A stretch of 64,000 nt of DNA from Bog-756 sp052326605 (GCA_052326605.1 JBKQMB010000096.1:1-64000), one strand, 5' to 3'; positions 51,339-60,877 are shown, numbered from the stretch's first letter. The notes: generated by a model not told the origin, from the letters alone. Translations and numbers: made by a program.

Positions 51339-53180
51339 ATGGCTGAGTACGAGACCCACGACTTCGATGTCGTCATCATCGGTGCCGGCGGGGCCGGCCT
51401 GCGGGCGGCCATCGAGGCGCAGTCCAAGGGGCTGCGCACCGCGCTGGTGTGCAAGTCGCTGTTGGGCAAGGCCCACACGGTGATGGCCGAGGGCGGCGTC
51501 GCTGCCGCCCTCGGGAACGTCTACGCCGAGGACAACTGGAAGGTCCACTTCCGCGACACAATGCGGGGCGGCAAGATGCTCAACAACTGGCGCATGGCCC
51601 AGCTCCATGCCCAGGAGTCGCCCGACCGGGTGCGCGAACTCGAGGACTGGGGCGCCCTGTTCGACCGGACCAAGGACGGGCTGATCCTGCAACGTGACTT
51701 CGGCGGGCACCGCTTCGCCCGCCTAGCCCACGTCGGCGACCGCACCGGGCTCGAGCTGATCCGGACGCTGCAACAACGGGCGGTGGCCGCCGGCATCGAG
51801 GTCTTCATGGAGCTCAAGGTGCTCCGGCTCCTGCACGACGCCGAGGGCACCGTCTCCGGCCTGGTCGGCTACTGGCGGCCCTCGGGCGAGTTCGTCACCT
51901 TCACGGCCAAGGCGGTGGTGATGGCCACCGGCGGGATCGGAAAGAGCTGGATGGTCACCTCGAACTCGTGGGAGTCCACCGGTGACGGGCACGCCATGTC
52001 GCTGTGGGCCGGAGCCGACCTGATCGACATGGAGTGCGTACAGTTCCATCCCACCGGCATGGTCTGGCCGCTGTCGGTCCGCGGGATCCTGGTGACCGAG
52101 GGCGTCCGTGGTGACGGTGGAGTCCTGCGGAACTCGGAGGGCAACCGGTTCATGTTCGACTACATCCCCCCGATGTTCAAGGACGAGACGGCCGACTCGG
52201 AGGACGAGGCCGACCGTTGGTACGACGACCACACCGCCGGTCGGCGACCGCCCGAGCTGCTCCCCCGCGACGAGGTCGCCCGGTCCATCAACAGCGAGGT
52301 CAAGGCCGGCCGGGGGAGCCCCCACGGTGGGGTCTTCCTCGACATCGCCACCCGGCGGACCCCCGAGGACATCCGGCGTCGGCTTCCGTCGATGTACCAC
52401 CAGTTCAAGGAGCTGGCCGGGGTGGACATCACCTCCGAATCGATGGAGGTGGGCCCGACCTGCCACTACGCGATGGGTGGCGTCCGGGTGGATGCCGACT
52501 CGACGGCAACGACGGTCGCCGGGCTGTTCGCTGCCGGCGAGGTGGCCGGTGGCATGCACGGGTCCAACCGGCTCGGCGGCAACTCCCTCTCCGACCTGTT
52601 GGTGTTCGGGCGCCGCGCCGGCATCGGGGCCGCCGAGTTCGCCTCGGGCCGCAGCGGGTCGCCCACCGTCGACAAGGGGCAGATCGATGCAACCATTGCC
52701 GCGGCAATTGCGCCCTTCGAGCGCGAGGGCGGCGAAAATCCCTACGACATACAGCAGGACCTGCAGGAGACCATGCAGAGCCTGGTCGGCATCATCCGGA
52801 CCGGATCCGAGCTCGAAGAGGCACTGGGCAAGATCGAAGTGCTCGAGGAGAGGGCCAACCGGGTGTCACTGAGCGGTGGCCTCCGCTACAACCCGGGATG
52901 GAACCTGACCACCGACCTCCCTTCGATGCTCACCGTCTCCCGATGTACCGCCATGGGTGCGCTCAACCGCAAGGAGAGTCGTGGCGGCCACACCCGGAAC
53001 GACTACCCGAAGCCGAAGGCCGAGATGGGGACGGTCAACTTCGTCGAGCGGATTCCCGATCCCGATGCAGCCGCCGTCGGTGTCGGGGGCACGCCGTCGG
53101 TCCGGTCCGTCACCGTCACCCCGGAACCGATCCCGGTGATGCCCGACGATATCAAAGCACTGTTCGAGGAGGCGAGCTGA
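51339..53180 (+). CDS. sdhA: Succinate dehydrogenase/fumarate reductase flavoprotein subunit
   Basis: A 613-residue catalytic subunit. FAD motif VIIGAGGAGLRAAIEA from residue 12; the FAD-bearing histidine is H46 in KAHTVMAEGG; active-site segments include QFHPTGMV and RLGGNSLSDLLVFGRRAG, with the substrate-region HYAMGGVRVD. It oxidises succinate to fumarate or the reverse. ATG 51339 has AAAGGGG upstream. Its TGA overlaps the SdhB ATG by 1 bp. Confidence 0.95.
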   Translation: MAEYETHDFDVVIIGAGGAGLRAAIEAQSKGLRTALVCKSLLGKAHTVMAEGGVAAALGNVYAEDNWKVHFRDTMRGGKMLNNWRMAQLHAQESPDRVRELEDWGALFDRTKDGLILQRDFGGHRFARLAHVGDRTGLELIRTLQQRAVAAGIEVFMELKVLRLLHDAEGTVSGLVGYWRPSGEFVTFTAKAVVMATGGIGKSWMVTSNSWESTGDGHAMSLWAGADLIDMECVQFHPTGMVWPLSVRGILVTEGVRGDGGVLRNSEGNRFMFDYIPPMFKDETADSEDEADRWYDDHTAGRRPPELLPRDEVARSINSEVKAGRGSPHGGVFLDIATRRTPEDIRRRLPSMYHQFKELAGVDITSESMEVGPTCHYAMGGVRVDADSTATTVAGLFAAGEVAGGMHGSNRLGGNSLSDLLVFGRRAGIGAAEFASGRSGSPTVDKGQIDATIAAAIAPFEREGGENPYDIQQDLQETMQSLVGIIRTGSELEEALGKIEVLEERANRVSLSGGLRYNPGWNLTTDLPSMLTVSRCTAMGALNRKESRGGHTRNDYPKPKAEMGTVNFVERIPDPDAAAVGVGGTPSVRSVTVTPEPIPVMPDDIKALFEEAS

Positions 53181-54133
53181 TGGCCGAGGAAATCATCCGC
53201 AGCACCGCGAAGGGCGAGGTCACGATGCGCCTGTGGCGCGGTGACGAAACCGGGGGTGAGTTCGCCGAGTACGTGATGCCCGCCCAGGAGGGCGAGGTGG
53301 TCCTCGACGTGATCCACCGGGTGCAGGCCACTGAGGCACCTGACCTGGCCTGCCGGTGGAACTGCAAGGCCGGCAAGTGCGGCTCGTGCTCCGCGGAGAT
53401 CAACGGCCGTCCGGCCCTGATGTGCATGACCCGGATGGACACCCTCCCTCCAGGGGAAACGGTCACCGTCGCCCCGATGAGGACGTTCCCCATCCTGCGG
53501 GACCTGGTCACGGACGTCTCCTACAACTACGAAGTGGCCAAGCGCATCCCGCCCTTCCACCCCCGGGAGAAGACCGACGACGAAGAGGAGGCGGGCGGCT
53601 ACCGGATGCAGCAGATCGATGTCGAGCGGAGCCAGGAGTTCCGCAAGTGCATCGAGTGCTACCTGTGCCAGGACGTCTGCCACGTCATCCGCGATCACGA
53701 GGAGAACAAGACCGCCTTTGCCGGCCCACGGTTCTTCGCCCGCTCGGCGGAGCTGGAGATGCACCCGCTCGACGTCAACGACCGGCGGGAGCTCCTACAA
53801 AAGGAGCAAGGTCTGGGCAAATGCAACATCACCAAGTGTTGCACCGAGGTCTGCCCCGAGCACATCAAGATCACCGACAACGCCATCATCCCCCTGAAGG
53901 AGCGGGTGGTGGACGCGTCCTACGACCCGGTGGCGTGGCTGGGACGGAAGATCCTCAAGCGGAGGAAGAGCACGCCGGCAGAAGCGGAGGCCGACGCGCC
54001 GTCCACCGGGCCTGCAGCAGTACAGCCCGAGGGAGGGGTCCACGGCATCCCCGCTCCGGAGCACGCCGACGATGCGCTGGTGGGCGCGTGGGCAGCGGAT
54101 GCGGCACCCGGCGACGACGCGCCCGCACAGTGA
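53180..54133 (+). CDS. sdhB: Succinate dehydrogenase/fumarate reductase iron-sulfur subunit
   Basis: A 317-residue iron-sulfur subunit. [2Fe-2S] site C62, C67, C70, C82 with an extra C58; the [4Fe-4S] site is CIECYLCQDVC; the third cluster is formed by KCNITKCCTEVCPE. Longer than most SdhB proteins (about 240-260 residues) because of a Glu/Ala/Pro-rich C-terminal tail of about 55 residues. Coupled to SdhA; GGAGG lies upstream of its ATG. Confidence 0.95.
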   Translation: MAEEIIRSTAKGEVTMRLWRGDETGGEFAEYVMPAQEGEVVLDVIHRVQATEAPDLACRWNCKAGKCGSCSAEINGRPALMCMTRMDTLPPGETVTVAPMRTFPILRDLVTDVSYNYEVAKRIPPFHPREKTDDEEEAGGYRMQQIDVERSQEFRKCIECYLCQDVCHVIRDHEENKTAFAGPRFFARSAELEMHPLDVNDRRELLQKEQGLGKCNITKCCTEVCPEHIKITDNAIIPLKERVVDASYDPVAWLGRKILKRRKSTPAEAEADAPSTGPAAVQPEGGVHGIPAPEHADDALVGAWAADAAPGDDAPAQ

Positions 54134-54155
54134 GCCCGCCGACGGAAGTCGCGCC

Positions 54156-54581
54156 GTGCCGCAATTCCTGAGCCGGTCCTGGGTCGAGGAGTTCAACTCC
54201 GCCCTGGAAGGGGTGGTCCTGCCCGGGGCCGGCCCCGACGCCGGACTCGCAGCCGCCGACGGTCGGTTCACCGTGGTCCAGGAGGTACACGGCGCGCCCG
54301 ACGGTGACCTGAGGGTCATCCTGCACGTCGATGCCGGCACCCTCCGTCTGTCGCTCCCGGCCGTCGGGTGCGGTGCCGACGAGACCGCAGCCGATGTGAC
54401 GATCGCCCTGTCCTACGAGGACGCGGTGGCCATGTCCGCTGGTGAGCTGACGCCGGCCGAGGCACTGAACGCCGGCCGGATCCGGGTCCGGGGGGACCTC
54501 TCCGTCCTGGTGGCCGGCCAGCAGATGCTCCAGGCGGCCCGGGACGCCACCGCGTCGCTCCGCTCCTCGACCACCTTCTGA
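54156..54581 (+). CDS. SCP2-sterol-transfer-like protein
   Basis: A 141-residue protein resembling SCP2 lipid-binding domains: FLSRSWVEEFNSAL at the N-terminus, a middle beta region, then ALSYEDAVAMSAGELTPAEALNAGRIRVRGDL and a final helix. It should carry a hydrophobic ligand in the cytoplasm. GTG 54156 follows GGAAG by 7 bp and lies 22 bp after sdhB, so it is in the sdh operon. Its link to succinate metabolism is unexplained. Confidence 0.75.
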   Translation: MPQFLSRSWVEEFNSALEGVVLPGAGPDAGLAAADGRFTVVQEVHGAPDGDLRVILHVDAGTLRLSLPAVGCGADETAADVTIALSYEDAVAMSAGELTPAEALNAGRIRVRGDLSVLVAGQQMLQAARDATASLRSSTTF

Positions 54582-54698
54582 GCAATACCGGGCAGCGCAC
54601 CACTGAGCAGCGGAGCCGGTGACCGGGCGCTGGCGACGGGCGCTCCGGGGTGACACCGCGTCGGCCGGACCCGCATCCGATCCATGGAGGTTGAAGGC

Positions 54699-55136
54699 AT
54701 GGAAGTACTGACCAGCAGGACCATCATCCACCCCCGTGACCTCGATCGCTCACTCGCCTTCTACGGGGAGGATCTCGACCTTCCGGTGGCACGGGAGTTC
54801 GGCCACGGCGCCGGCCGGGGCGTGGTCTTCTTCGCAGGGGGCGGTCTGATCGAGGTGGTGGGCACCGGCCCGCGACCGGGCCTGGCCCCCGCACCCGACC
54901 TCGCAGGGACGGCCGATCACCCGCCCGCCATCGCGCTGTGGCTGCAGGTCCGGTCCATGGTCACCGCCATCACCGACCTCCGAGGTCGCGGGGTGCTGGT
55001 TGTCCGGCCCCCGGTGCTCGAGCCGTGGGGGCTGATCGAGGCATGGATCGAGGACCCGGACGGACTGCGCATCCACCTGGTGGAGGTGCCTACCGACCAT
55101 CCACTGCGCCGGGATGCGCGCGTCATCGAGCGGTAG
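54699..55136 (+). CDS. VOC/glyoxalase-family protein
   Basis: A 145-residue vicinal-oxygen-chelate protein with paired beta-alpha-beta-beta-beta units: TSRTIIHPRDLDRSLAFYGE at the start and WIEDPDGLRIHLVEVP at the end. Metal ligands of the type H (IIHP), E (LIEVVG) and E/H near the C-terminus are present. Activity could be glyoxalase, dioxygenase or resistance; unknown. GGAGG 8 bp before ATG 54699 sets the start; ATG 54684 overlaps this site. Confidence 0.85.
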   Translation: MEVLTSRTIIHPRDLDRSLAFYGEDLDLPVAREFGHGAGRGVVFFAGGGLIEVVGTGPRPGLAPAPDLAGTADHPPAIALWLQVRSMVTAITDLRGRGVLVVRPPVLEPWGLIEAWIEDPDGLRIHLVEVPTDHPLRRDARVIER

Positions 55137-55172
55137 AGCGGGCATGAGTGGCTTGCCGGGACACACCGGCGC

Positions 55173-55379
55173 CTACTGCTTGGGCCGCTTTCCCAGGAGT
55201 CTCAAGACGTAGGACCCGACAGGACCCGGCTTCCCGGCCTGGTGGTGGTCCGAAGCATGACCGGAACGGCCGAACCCCGAACCTCCACCGGCCCCTTCGA
55301 GCTGATTCGGCTCCTCGTACTTCGGCACCTTTGCCTGTCTGCGCCTCGGCTTGCGAGGCTTGTCACCACCGGATCCCAT
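55173..55379 (-). CDS. Possible small basic protein
   Basis: A 68-residue frame from ATG 55379: Lys/Arg/Gly-rich, with KPRKPRRRQAKVPKYEEPNQ near the start and YVLRLLGKRPKQ at the end. Not recognised; codon use is plausible. No clear ribosome site. It sits between the VOC gene and corA with room for a gene, but could be spurious. Confidence 0.35.
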   Translation of the reverse strand: MGSGGDKPRKPRRRQAKVPKYEEPNQLEGAGGGSGFGRSGHASDHHQAGKPGPVGSYVLRLLGKRPKQ

Positions 55380-55507
55380 CTTCCCATCATGGTCGACACC
55401 CAGTCGCCTCGCCACCGGAGCTCGATCGGCGATCACCGTCCAGCCCCGTGCTCCGCGCAGTCGACCACCACCGCCGCCGACCCGGCAGGCAGGCAGGCAA
55501 GTCAGCA

Positions 55508-56569
55508 CTACGAGCGATCGCCGCCGGACTCGTCGGTCGAACTGCGTGGGGCCATCCGCGGGACGCGAGCCGGGATGAGGTGGACCCCCAGGCGACGGAT
55601 GAGGAATCGCAGCAGCAGCACGGTGAATACCGCAAGCACGGCGGGGAGGACGATGGCCAACAGGCTGAAGGTCAGCGTCCCGTGCAGGTGGGTGATGATC
55701 GAGAAGTTCATCCCGAAATATCCAGTCACGAAGGTGAGCGGAAGGAACACCGCCGCCACGATCGTGAGCCAGTTGATGACCTCACCCTGTCGTTCCGAGG
55801 TGGCCGAGCTGAAGGCCTCCATGGCGTCTCGCGTCTCGTCGCGACAGTCGTTCGCCGCTTCGAATAGGGCCACCAGGTGGCTCCGATGGGAATCGAGGTA
55901 CTGCTGGGTGCCTACCTGCATCCCGGGCATCCGGTCGACGTCGCCCAGGATGCTGACGAGGTCCCGCCGGTAGGGTCCGAGCGCCCTGATGATCGGAGTG
56001 AGGATCTGGCGCACCTCGAGGACCTGCTGGAGGTAGCCGGGCATCGGCGGTCCTCCGAGGACCGCCGCCTCGAGCTCGTCGAGTTGAGCATCCAGTCGAG
56101 CGAGAACGGACTCGAACGTCGTGGCCAGCGCATCGAGCACCATGAACAAGACGAGCGGTCCATCGTCCTGCTCGCTGTCCCGTAGTCGCTCGTAGCGGTG
56201 CCGGGCGTCGGCCAGACCCCGGCAGGGCTCCTCGTGGGCAGTGACCAGGAACGACTTGGTGAAGACGGCCCGGACCTGTGTCAGATGGCTGTTGTCACGC
56301 ATCCCGTAGGACACCCAGCGGACTCCGTCATGGGTCTCGGTGAAGCTCGAGCGTTGGTCGACATCCACCAGGTGCTGAACGGCGTCGGCGTTCAGCTCCA
56401 GCGCCGCCGAGAACTCGACCATGCGCTCCGGAGGCACACCGGAGAGATCGAGCCAGAAGAACGAGCCAGCTTCCAGGAGCCGTGCGGCATAGTCGGCGTC
56501 GATGTCCGAATCCACGCCGGCTGATTCGACGAGCTCTGCCCTTCCAGCCTGCACCCCATGCTTGGTCAT
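55508..56569 (-). CDS. corA: CorA-family magnesium/cobalt transporter
   Basis: A 353-residue protein with a long cytoplasmic helical domain and two C-terminal transmembrane helices. The ion-selectivity motif is present as TGYFGMNF (GMN) between them, followed by the short periplasmic loop and the second helix. Typical length. ATG 56569 is chosen over an adjacent upstream GTG (56572). Forms a pentameric channel for Mg2+ or Co2+. No Mg-responsive leader is evident. Single-gene unit. Confidence 0.93.
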   Translation of the reverse strand: MTKHGVQAGRAELVESAGVDSDIDADYAARLLEAGSFFWLDLSGVPPERMVEFSAALELNADAVQHLVDVDQRSSFTETHDGVRWVSYGMRDNSHLTQVRAVFTKSFLVTAHEEPCRGLADARHRYERLRDSEQDDGPLVLFMVLDALATTFESVLARLDAQLDELEAAVLGGPPMPGYLQQVLEVRQILTPIIRALGPYRRDLVSILGDVDRMPGMQVGTQQYLDSHRSHLVALFEAANDCRDETRDAMEAFSSATSERQGEVINWLTIVAAVFLPLTFVTGYFGMNFSIITHLHGTLTFSLLAIVLPAVLAVFTVLLLRFLIRRLGVHLIPARVPRMAPRSSTDESGGDRS

Positions 56570-57118
56570 CACCGGTCTCGGTTAGTCCGGTGCATGCTCT
56601 GGCGGAACGAGTCCGCCCTTCTTCTCAACGGTCCGTTCGACTCCGGCGCACCGGCAGTCTGCAGCGCCGGCATGATCCCACCGACCGGACGGGGCATCAC
56701 GTCGAAGTGGGCGGGAACCTCGATGTGGATCTGTCGTGGGTGCGCTGATAGGGGGCAGCCCGCCCCCCGACGGCGGCCGGGCCCATCGAGCGTATCCATT
56801 GGAACCTCCGTTCACGCCTGCACGACCGGACCGGGGCCACGTTCACGCAATGCCGACCTCGCCCGTGTCCCGAACTCCCCATCGTCGAGCCAACCACGAC
56901 CGGCACCGGCCGGGTAGAGACGAAGGTCACTTCTGCGAGCCATCGCCATCGGGCTCGGCTGCGAGAGGGAAGGGTTCGAACTGGGGAGTCGGGCCGCGAA
57001 TGGCGGCGAGGGCCCTCATCACTCCGGCTAGGACCCCGGGCATGCCGTCGATCCGGCGTGTCCTCCACCGGTGGGGGAAGCCTATCCGTAGGTCACCATG
57101 AGTGCCCAGTAAGGGGAG
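56570..57118. other. Gene-free stretch, 0.55 kb
   Basis: No supported gene on either strand. It contains the upstream region of corA and the downstream region of the transporter at 57119. No hairpin or repeat stood out. Confidence 0.45.
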
Positions 57119-58288
57119 TTACCGGACGCCTGTGGCTACGAGGACTCCGAGCGCGGCGGCCATCGACAGCGGGACGGCGACCACCCCGATGCGGCTTGCC
57201 CTGATGATCGACGGGTATGCCCCTGCGGTCCGGGCCGCTCGTAGCCACAGCATCCAGGCGAGCGATCCGGTCACGAAGAGGTTCGGCCCGAGATTCAGTC
57301 CGATGAGCAGGGCGAACGGGTGGTCGGGGATGCGGGCGGCGAGCAGCGATGCGGCAGGGAGGTTGTTGACCAGCACGGAGCCGGCGGCTGCGACGCCGGC
57401 CGTTCCCCACACACCGAGGTGCGAGAGAAGAGTGGCCGGCCCGGACCACACCCGACCCAGGGTTCCCAACGCCACTGCCACCCCGAACAAGCCCACGAGC
57501 AATGGCAGCCCGAGCACCTCGGCCACGTGCCGAGGCTCGTCCTTGCCGGTACCCAGTCGGATTCCGATCGCCACGATGCCGACGAGCACCACCGGCAGCG
57601 CGGGAGAGCGCAGGACGAGCACCAGAACCGTGGCGGCCACCACCGCCAGCAAGCCGAGTCCGAGCCTTGGCCGTTCCGATGGCGCCAGCTCGCCACTGCT
57701 CACCCGCAGAGCGCGGTGCTCCACGGCCATGACGACAAGAGCAGTCACGACGAGGGCGGCCAGGGCCGGCGCCCACATGCGGGAGAAGAATGCCACGCCG
57801 GTGAGTCGGATGTGTCCGAGGACGATGAGGTTGGTCAGGTTCGAACCAGGAAGGAACAGCGACCCGGCGTTGGAGAGCAGGAGGCAGCCATAGAGGAGCG
57901 GGGCCTCGCCCCCGCCTCGACTCCTGGCCGTGTAGACCAGCACCGGGGTGAGGAACGCCACCGAGGTGTCGAGGTTCAGCACGGCGGTCACCACAGCGAT
58001 AATGGCGGTGGCACCCAGAAACAGGACACCTCCACCGTTCGACATCCGGGCGAGCTGGTGCCCGGCGGCGGCAAACAGTCCGTCGTCGTCGGCCACCAAG
58101 CCGATGAGGAGCAGTCCGGTCACGAGCACGAACGGTGACCAGTCCTGGGACGCCGCCGCTCTCGCGTCCGTGGGACTGACCGCGGTGGCCGCTGCCAGCC
58201 CGGCGATGCCGATACCGGCGAGCATCCAAGGGAGGTGGCGCTCGATCGGCGCCGGGTGCCGGCGCTGATCGGAGGAGTGTTCCACCAC
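57119..58288 (-). CDS. CitMHS/ArsB-type (ion transporter superfamily) membrane protein
   Basis: A 389-residue membrane protein with about ten or eleven transmembrane helices. Two half-repeats carry Asn/Pro/Gly-rich re-entrant segments: NLDTSVAFLTPVLVYTARS, SNAGSLFLPGSNLTNLI in the first half and VLVNNLPAASLLAARIP, GLNLGPNLFVTGSLA in the second. This matches the arsenite/anion and citrate transporter superfamily; the ion is unknown. No arsR or arsC is adjacent, so arsenite export is not favoured. GTG start. Confidence 0.85.
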   Translation of the reverse strand: MVEHSSDQRRHPAPIERHLPWMLAGIGIAGLAAATAVSPTDARAAASQDWSPFVLVTGLLLIGLVADDDGLFAAAGHQLARMSNGGGVLFLGATAIIAVVTAVLNLDTSVAFLTPVLVYTARSRGGGEAPLLYGCLLLSNAGSLFLPGSNLTNLIVLGHIRLTGVAFFSRMWAPALAALVVTALVVMAVEHRALRVSSGELAPSERPRLGLGLLAVVAATVLVLVLRSPALPVVLVGIVAIGIRLGTGKDEPRHVAEVLGLPLLVGLFGVAVALGTLGRVWSGPATLLSHLGVWGTAGVAAAGSVLVNNLPAASLLAARIPDHPFALLIGLNLGPNLFVTGSLAWMLWLRAARTAGAYPSIIRASRIGVVAVPLSMAAALGVLVATGVR

Positions 58289-58449
58289 CCGAAGTCTGCC
58301 AGAGGCCGGCCTGACCGACCGAAAGCAGGAGATGCGTCTGATCGGGCATTCAGCGACGGCCCGAAGACCGTCCTCCCACCGGCCGCCACTCGGGGCGGAG
58401 CCGGTGCGACCGGCACGAGAGTACGCTGCAAACAGGGAAGGAGGTTGAC

Positions 58450-58563
58450 ATGACCGACAAGTCTCCCCGCAAGACCGCCTCCAAGAAGTCCGGTAAGACG
58501 CTCAAAGAGAAGCGCCAAGCCAAGAAGGACAAGGAGCAGACCCGCAAGGGAGTGGTCCGCTGA
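58450..58563 (+). CDS. 37-residue lysine-rich small protein
   Basis: A short gene with a near-ideal ribosome site (AAGGAGG, 5 bp before the ATG). The product (MTDKSPRKTASKKSGKTLKE, then KRQAKKDKEQTRKGVVR) is one-third Lys/Arg with no hydrophobic core, likely a disordered nucleic-acid or ribosome-binding peptide. Similar short Lys-rich proteins occur in other actinobacteria with no known function. A TACGCT element 30 bp upstream could be its promoter. Confidence 0.75.
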   Translation: MTDKSPRKTASKKSGKTLKEKRQAKKDKEQTRKGVVR

Positions 58564-58725
58564 CCGCTCATCCCGGTCGTCCGGCTCTCGTTCGCTGGCT
58601 GCCTACGGCACCGCACACGCGATCTACCGACCCGTGTGGCCTCGTCCGCGGGGCGGAGCCCACGCCGATCGGGGACGCTTCAGGGCGATGCCGCGGACTC
58701 CCTGTCGAGTTCCTCGGTGAGCCTT

Positions 58726-59205
58726 CTACGCGCTCGAGTCACCCTCTGCTCGATGCTCCGACGGCCGGACCCCGACATTGGCGCTGATCACTATGCGGGC
58801 CCGCTCTTCGGCTTCCTTCCGCTCGGCTTCGTGAACCCCGGACTGGACATCCTTGATCGCCGCATCGGGTCTGTCCTCGAGGCCGAGCAACTCGCCTTCG
58901 TTCAGCCCGTGTTTGGCGATCAACAAGGCGTCGAGCTTCGTTTGCATGGCTCGGCTCTCCCTGTTCTGGGTCGACTGGATGATGAACACCATGACGAACG
59001 TGATGAGGGTGGTGATCGAGGTGATCAGCATCTCGTAATGGGCATTGAAGAGACCACCCTTGACGAACAGCAGCCCAACGGCCCACATGACCACGACCGC
59101 CACAGCAATGCAGATGGCCGTAAACGAACCGAGCCATGTGGTCGTGTTGGAAACGGCGTGACTCGCCTTGTGGTGCATTCTGTGGCGGTCGTGCAGCACG
59201 GACAC
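58726..59205 (-). CDS. Low-affinity iron permease-family membrane protein
   Basis: A 159-residue protein with two transmembrane helices (about 25-50 and 60-80) and the family segment LITSITTLITFVMVFIIQST followed by QNRESRAMQTKLDALL. The C-terminal part is helical and charged. The name comes from fungal Fet4-like proteins; bacterial members' role in iron transport is not shown. It stands alone. Confidence 0.8.
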   Translation of the reverse strand: MSVLHDRHRMHHKASHAVSNTTTWLGSFTAICIAVAVVVMWAVGLLFVKGGLFNAHYEMLITSITTLITFVMVFIIQSTQNRESRAMQTKLDALLIAKHGLNEGELLGLEDRPDAAIKDVQSGVHEAERKEAEERARIVISANVGVRPSEHRAEGDSSA

Positions 59206-59514
59206 CTCCGATCAGTATTCGACTCCGGCCGTCCCGGCTCGCCAGACCGGCACGCAATGGAGCAGACCGGCACGCAATGGAGAGGCCTACCGCGTGCTTG
59301 CGGTCTACGCCCCCACCCTACGATGGGAATCCGCCCCGTCGACCACCACCGGGTTCGTGGTCGAGGGACGCGACGAGGAGACTTTGCCGAAGTCACGCCG
59401 CGACTTGGTGGCCCTGCGGCGCAGGGCCCGGGCACCGAGGCCGCCGCCAACGCGTGAGCGTGGGCGGCCGCCCCGAAACAGGGGCACCACACGCCGGCCG
59501 GACACCGGTCGCGA
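59206..59514. other. Gene-free stretch holding a 20-bp tandem repeat
   Basis: No gene supported. Contains the control region of the iron-permease-like gene and the repeat at 59243. Confidence 0.45.
59243..59282. repeat. Tandem repeat, two 20-bp copies
   Basis: CAGACCGGCACGCAATGGAG occurs twice head to tail, with no mismatch, in the intergenic stretch 38 bp upstream of the iron-permease-like gene. Confidence 0.9.
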
Positions 59515-60702
59515 TCAGCCGTCGGTGGCGTCGACCAGTGCGGACCGGGCCAGGTCCCCGACGTCGGAGACGCCGGTGAGGCCCAGCGCCACCTCCATCT
59601 CGCCGCGCAGGATGCGCAGCACGTGGGCCACCCCCTCCTCCCCCCGTGCGGCTACGGCATAGGCCCACGGCCGGCCGATCAGGCACGCCCGTGCACCAAG
59701 GGCCAGGGCCTTCACCACGTCGAGGCCGCTGCGGATCCCGCCGTCGACGAGCACTTCCGCCTGATCTCCGACCGCGTCGACGATGGCCGGGAGGGCCGAG
59801 ATGGTCGAGGGCACACTGTCGAGCTGGCGGCCTCCGTGGTTGGAGACCACGATGGCGTCCGCTCCCCTGGCCACGGCCTCCCGGGCGTCCTCCTGGTCGA
59901 GGATCCCCTTGAGCACGAGCTTCCCGAGCCAGTGCTCGCGGACCCACGCGAGATCGTCCCAGGTCACGCTGGGATCGAACTGGCTGTCGGTCCAGTACCG
60001 GAAGGCGTCGGGCGTGGACGCCCCGGGCACCGCCTTCTCGAGGTTGCCGAACGTGAGCGGCTTCCCCCCGACCGCCACGTCACGCACCCATGTCGGGTGG
60101 GAGGCGAGGTCGTAGCCCCTCACCAGCTTCCTGGCGGCCGACAACGGGCCGACCATGCCGTTGCGCACGTCCCGGTAGCGGGCACCGACCACGGCGAGAT
60201 CGACGGTGAGAACGAGTACCTGGCAACCCACCGCCTGGGCACGGTGCATCAGATCCTCCGCATAGGAGCGGTCGCGCATCACGTACAACTGGTACCAGAA
60301 CGGCCGATCCGTGCCGGCGGCGACCTCCTCGATGCCACAGATCGACACGGTGGACTCGCAGAAAGGAATACCGCAGTCGGCGGCGGCCCGGGCGGCCTGC
60401 ACCTCGGCCCGCCTGGCGAACATGCCCGCCAGGCCGACCGGCGCGAGCACCACCGGCAGGGAGAGCTGCTCGCCGAGCACCGTCGTCCCCAGCTTCCGCT
60501 CGGAGACGTCGCGCAGCACCCGTTGCCGCAGGCGGATCCGGCCGAGGTCCGCCGTGTTGGCGGCCATCGACGTCTCCTCATAGGCGCCGCCGTCGATGTA
60601 GTCGAAAAGCTGGCGGGGCAGCCGGCGGCGGGCGAGCTCGCGGTAGTCGCGAACCGAGGCCGGGGCGAGTCCGAGCGGGCGATCACGACCGGTGAGATTC
60701 AT
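59515..60702 (-). CDS. FMN-dependent 2-hydroxyacid oxidase/L-lactate dehydrogenase
   Basis: A 395-residue TIM-barrel flavoenzyme. The catalytic His is in VVSNHGGRQLD, FMN phosphate-binding in DGGIRSGLDVVKALALGA, and N-terminal FDYIDGGAYEETS is typical. It oxidises an (S)-2-hydroxyacid such as L-lactate to the 2-oxoacid, giving electrons to oxygen, quinone or a redox carrier; mycofactocin-linked members look similar. ATG 60702 is chosen at MNLTG with GGGGG upstream. No membrane insertion loop of the LldD type is evident. Confidence 0.92.
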   Translation of the reverse strand: MNLTGRDRPLGLAPASVRDYRELARRRLPRQLFDYIDGGAYEETSMAANTADLGRIRLRQRVLRDVSERKLGTTVLGEQLSLPVVLAPVGLAGMFARRAEVQAARAAADCGIPFCESTVSICGIEEVAAGTDRPFWYQLYVMRDRSYAEDLMHRAQAVGCQVLVLTVDLAVVGARYRDVRNGMVGPLSAARKLVRGYDLASHPTWVRDVAVGGKPLTFGNLEKAVPGASTPDAFRYWTDSQFDPSVTWDDLAWVREHWLGKLVLKGILDQEDAREAVARGADAIVVSNHGGRQLDSVPSTISALPAIVDAVGDQAEVLVDGGIRSGLDVVKALALGARACLIGRPWAYAVAARGEEGVAHVLRILRGEMEVALGLTGVSDVGDLARSALVDATDG

Positions 60703-60877
60703 GCCCCCATGCTTCCAGAGTCCGGCCGGCGGAGCACAGAGCGGCTGTCGCCTACTCGACCTCTTCCCTGATGCGTTCGAGGGTGGTCCGCATGCCGTTG
60801 CGGTTGGTCCGACCCCGGGCCCACACCGAAGGCGAACTCGGTCCCCGGTTCGGAGGCGAGCACCGGGCCGGGCCCCA

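Noticed and set aside
57119..58288. Arsenite efflux (ArsB) assignment
   Set aside because: The fold fits the superfamily, but there are no ars genes nearby and the same layout occurs in citrate and other anion transporters.
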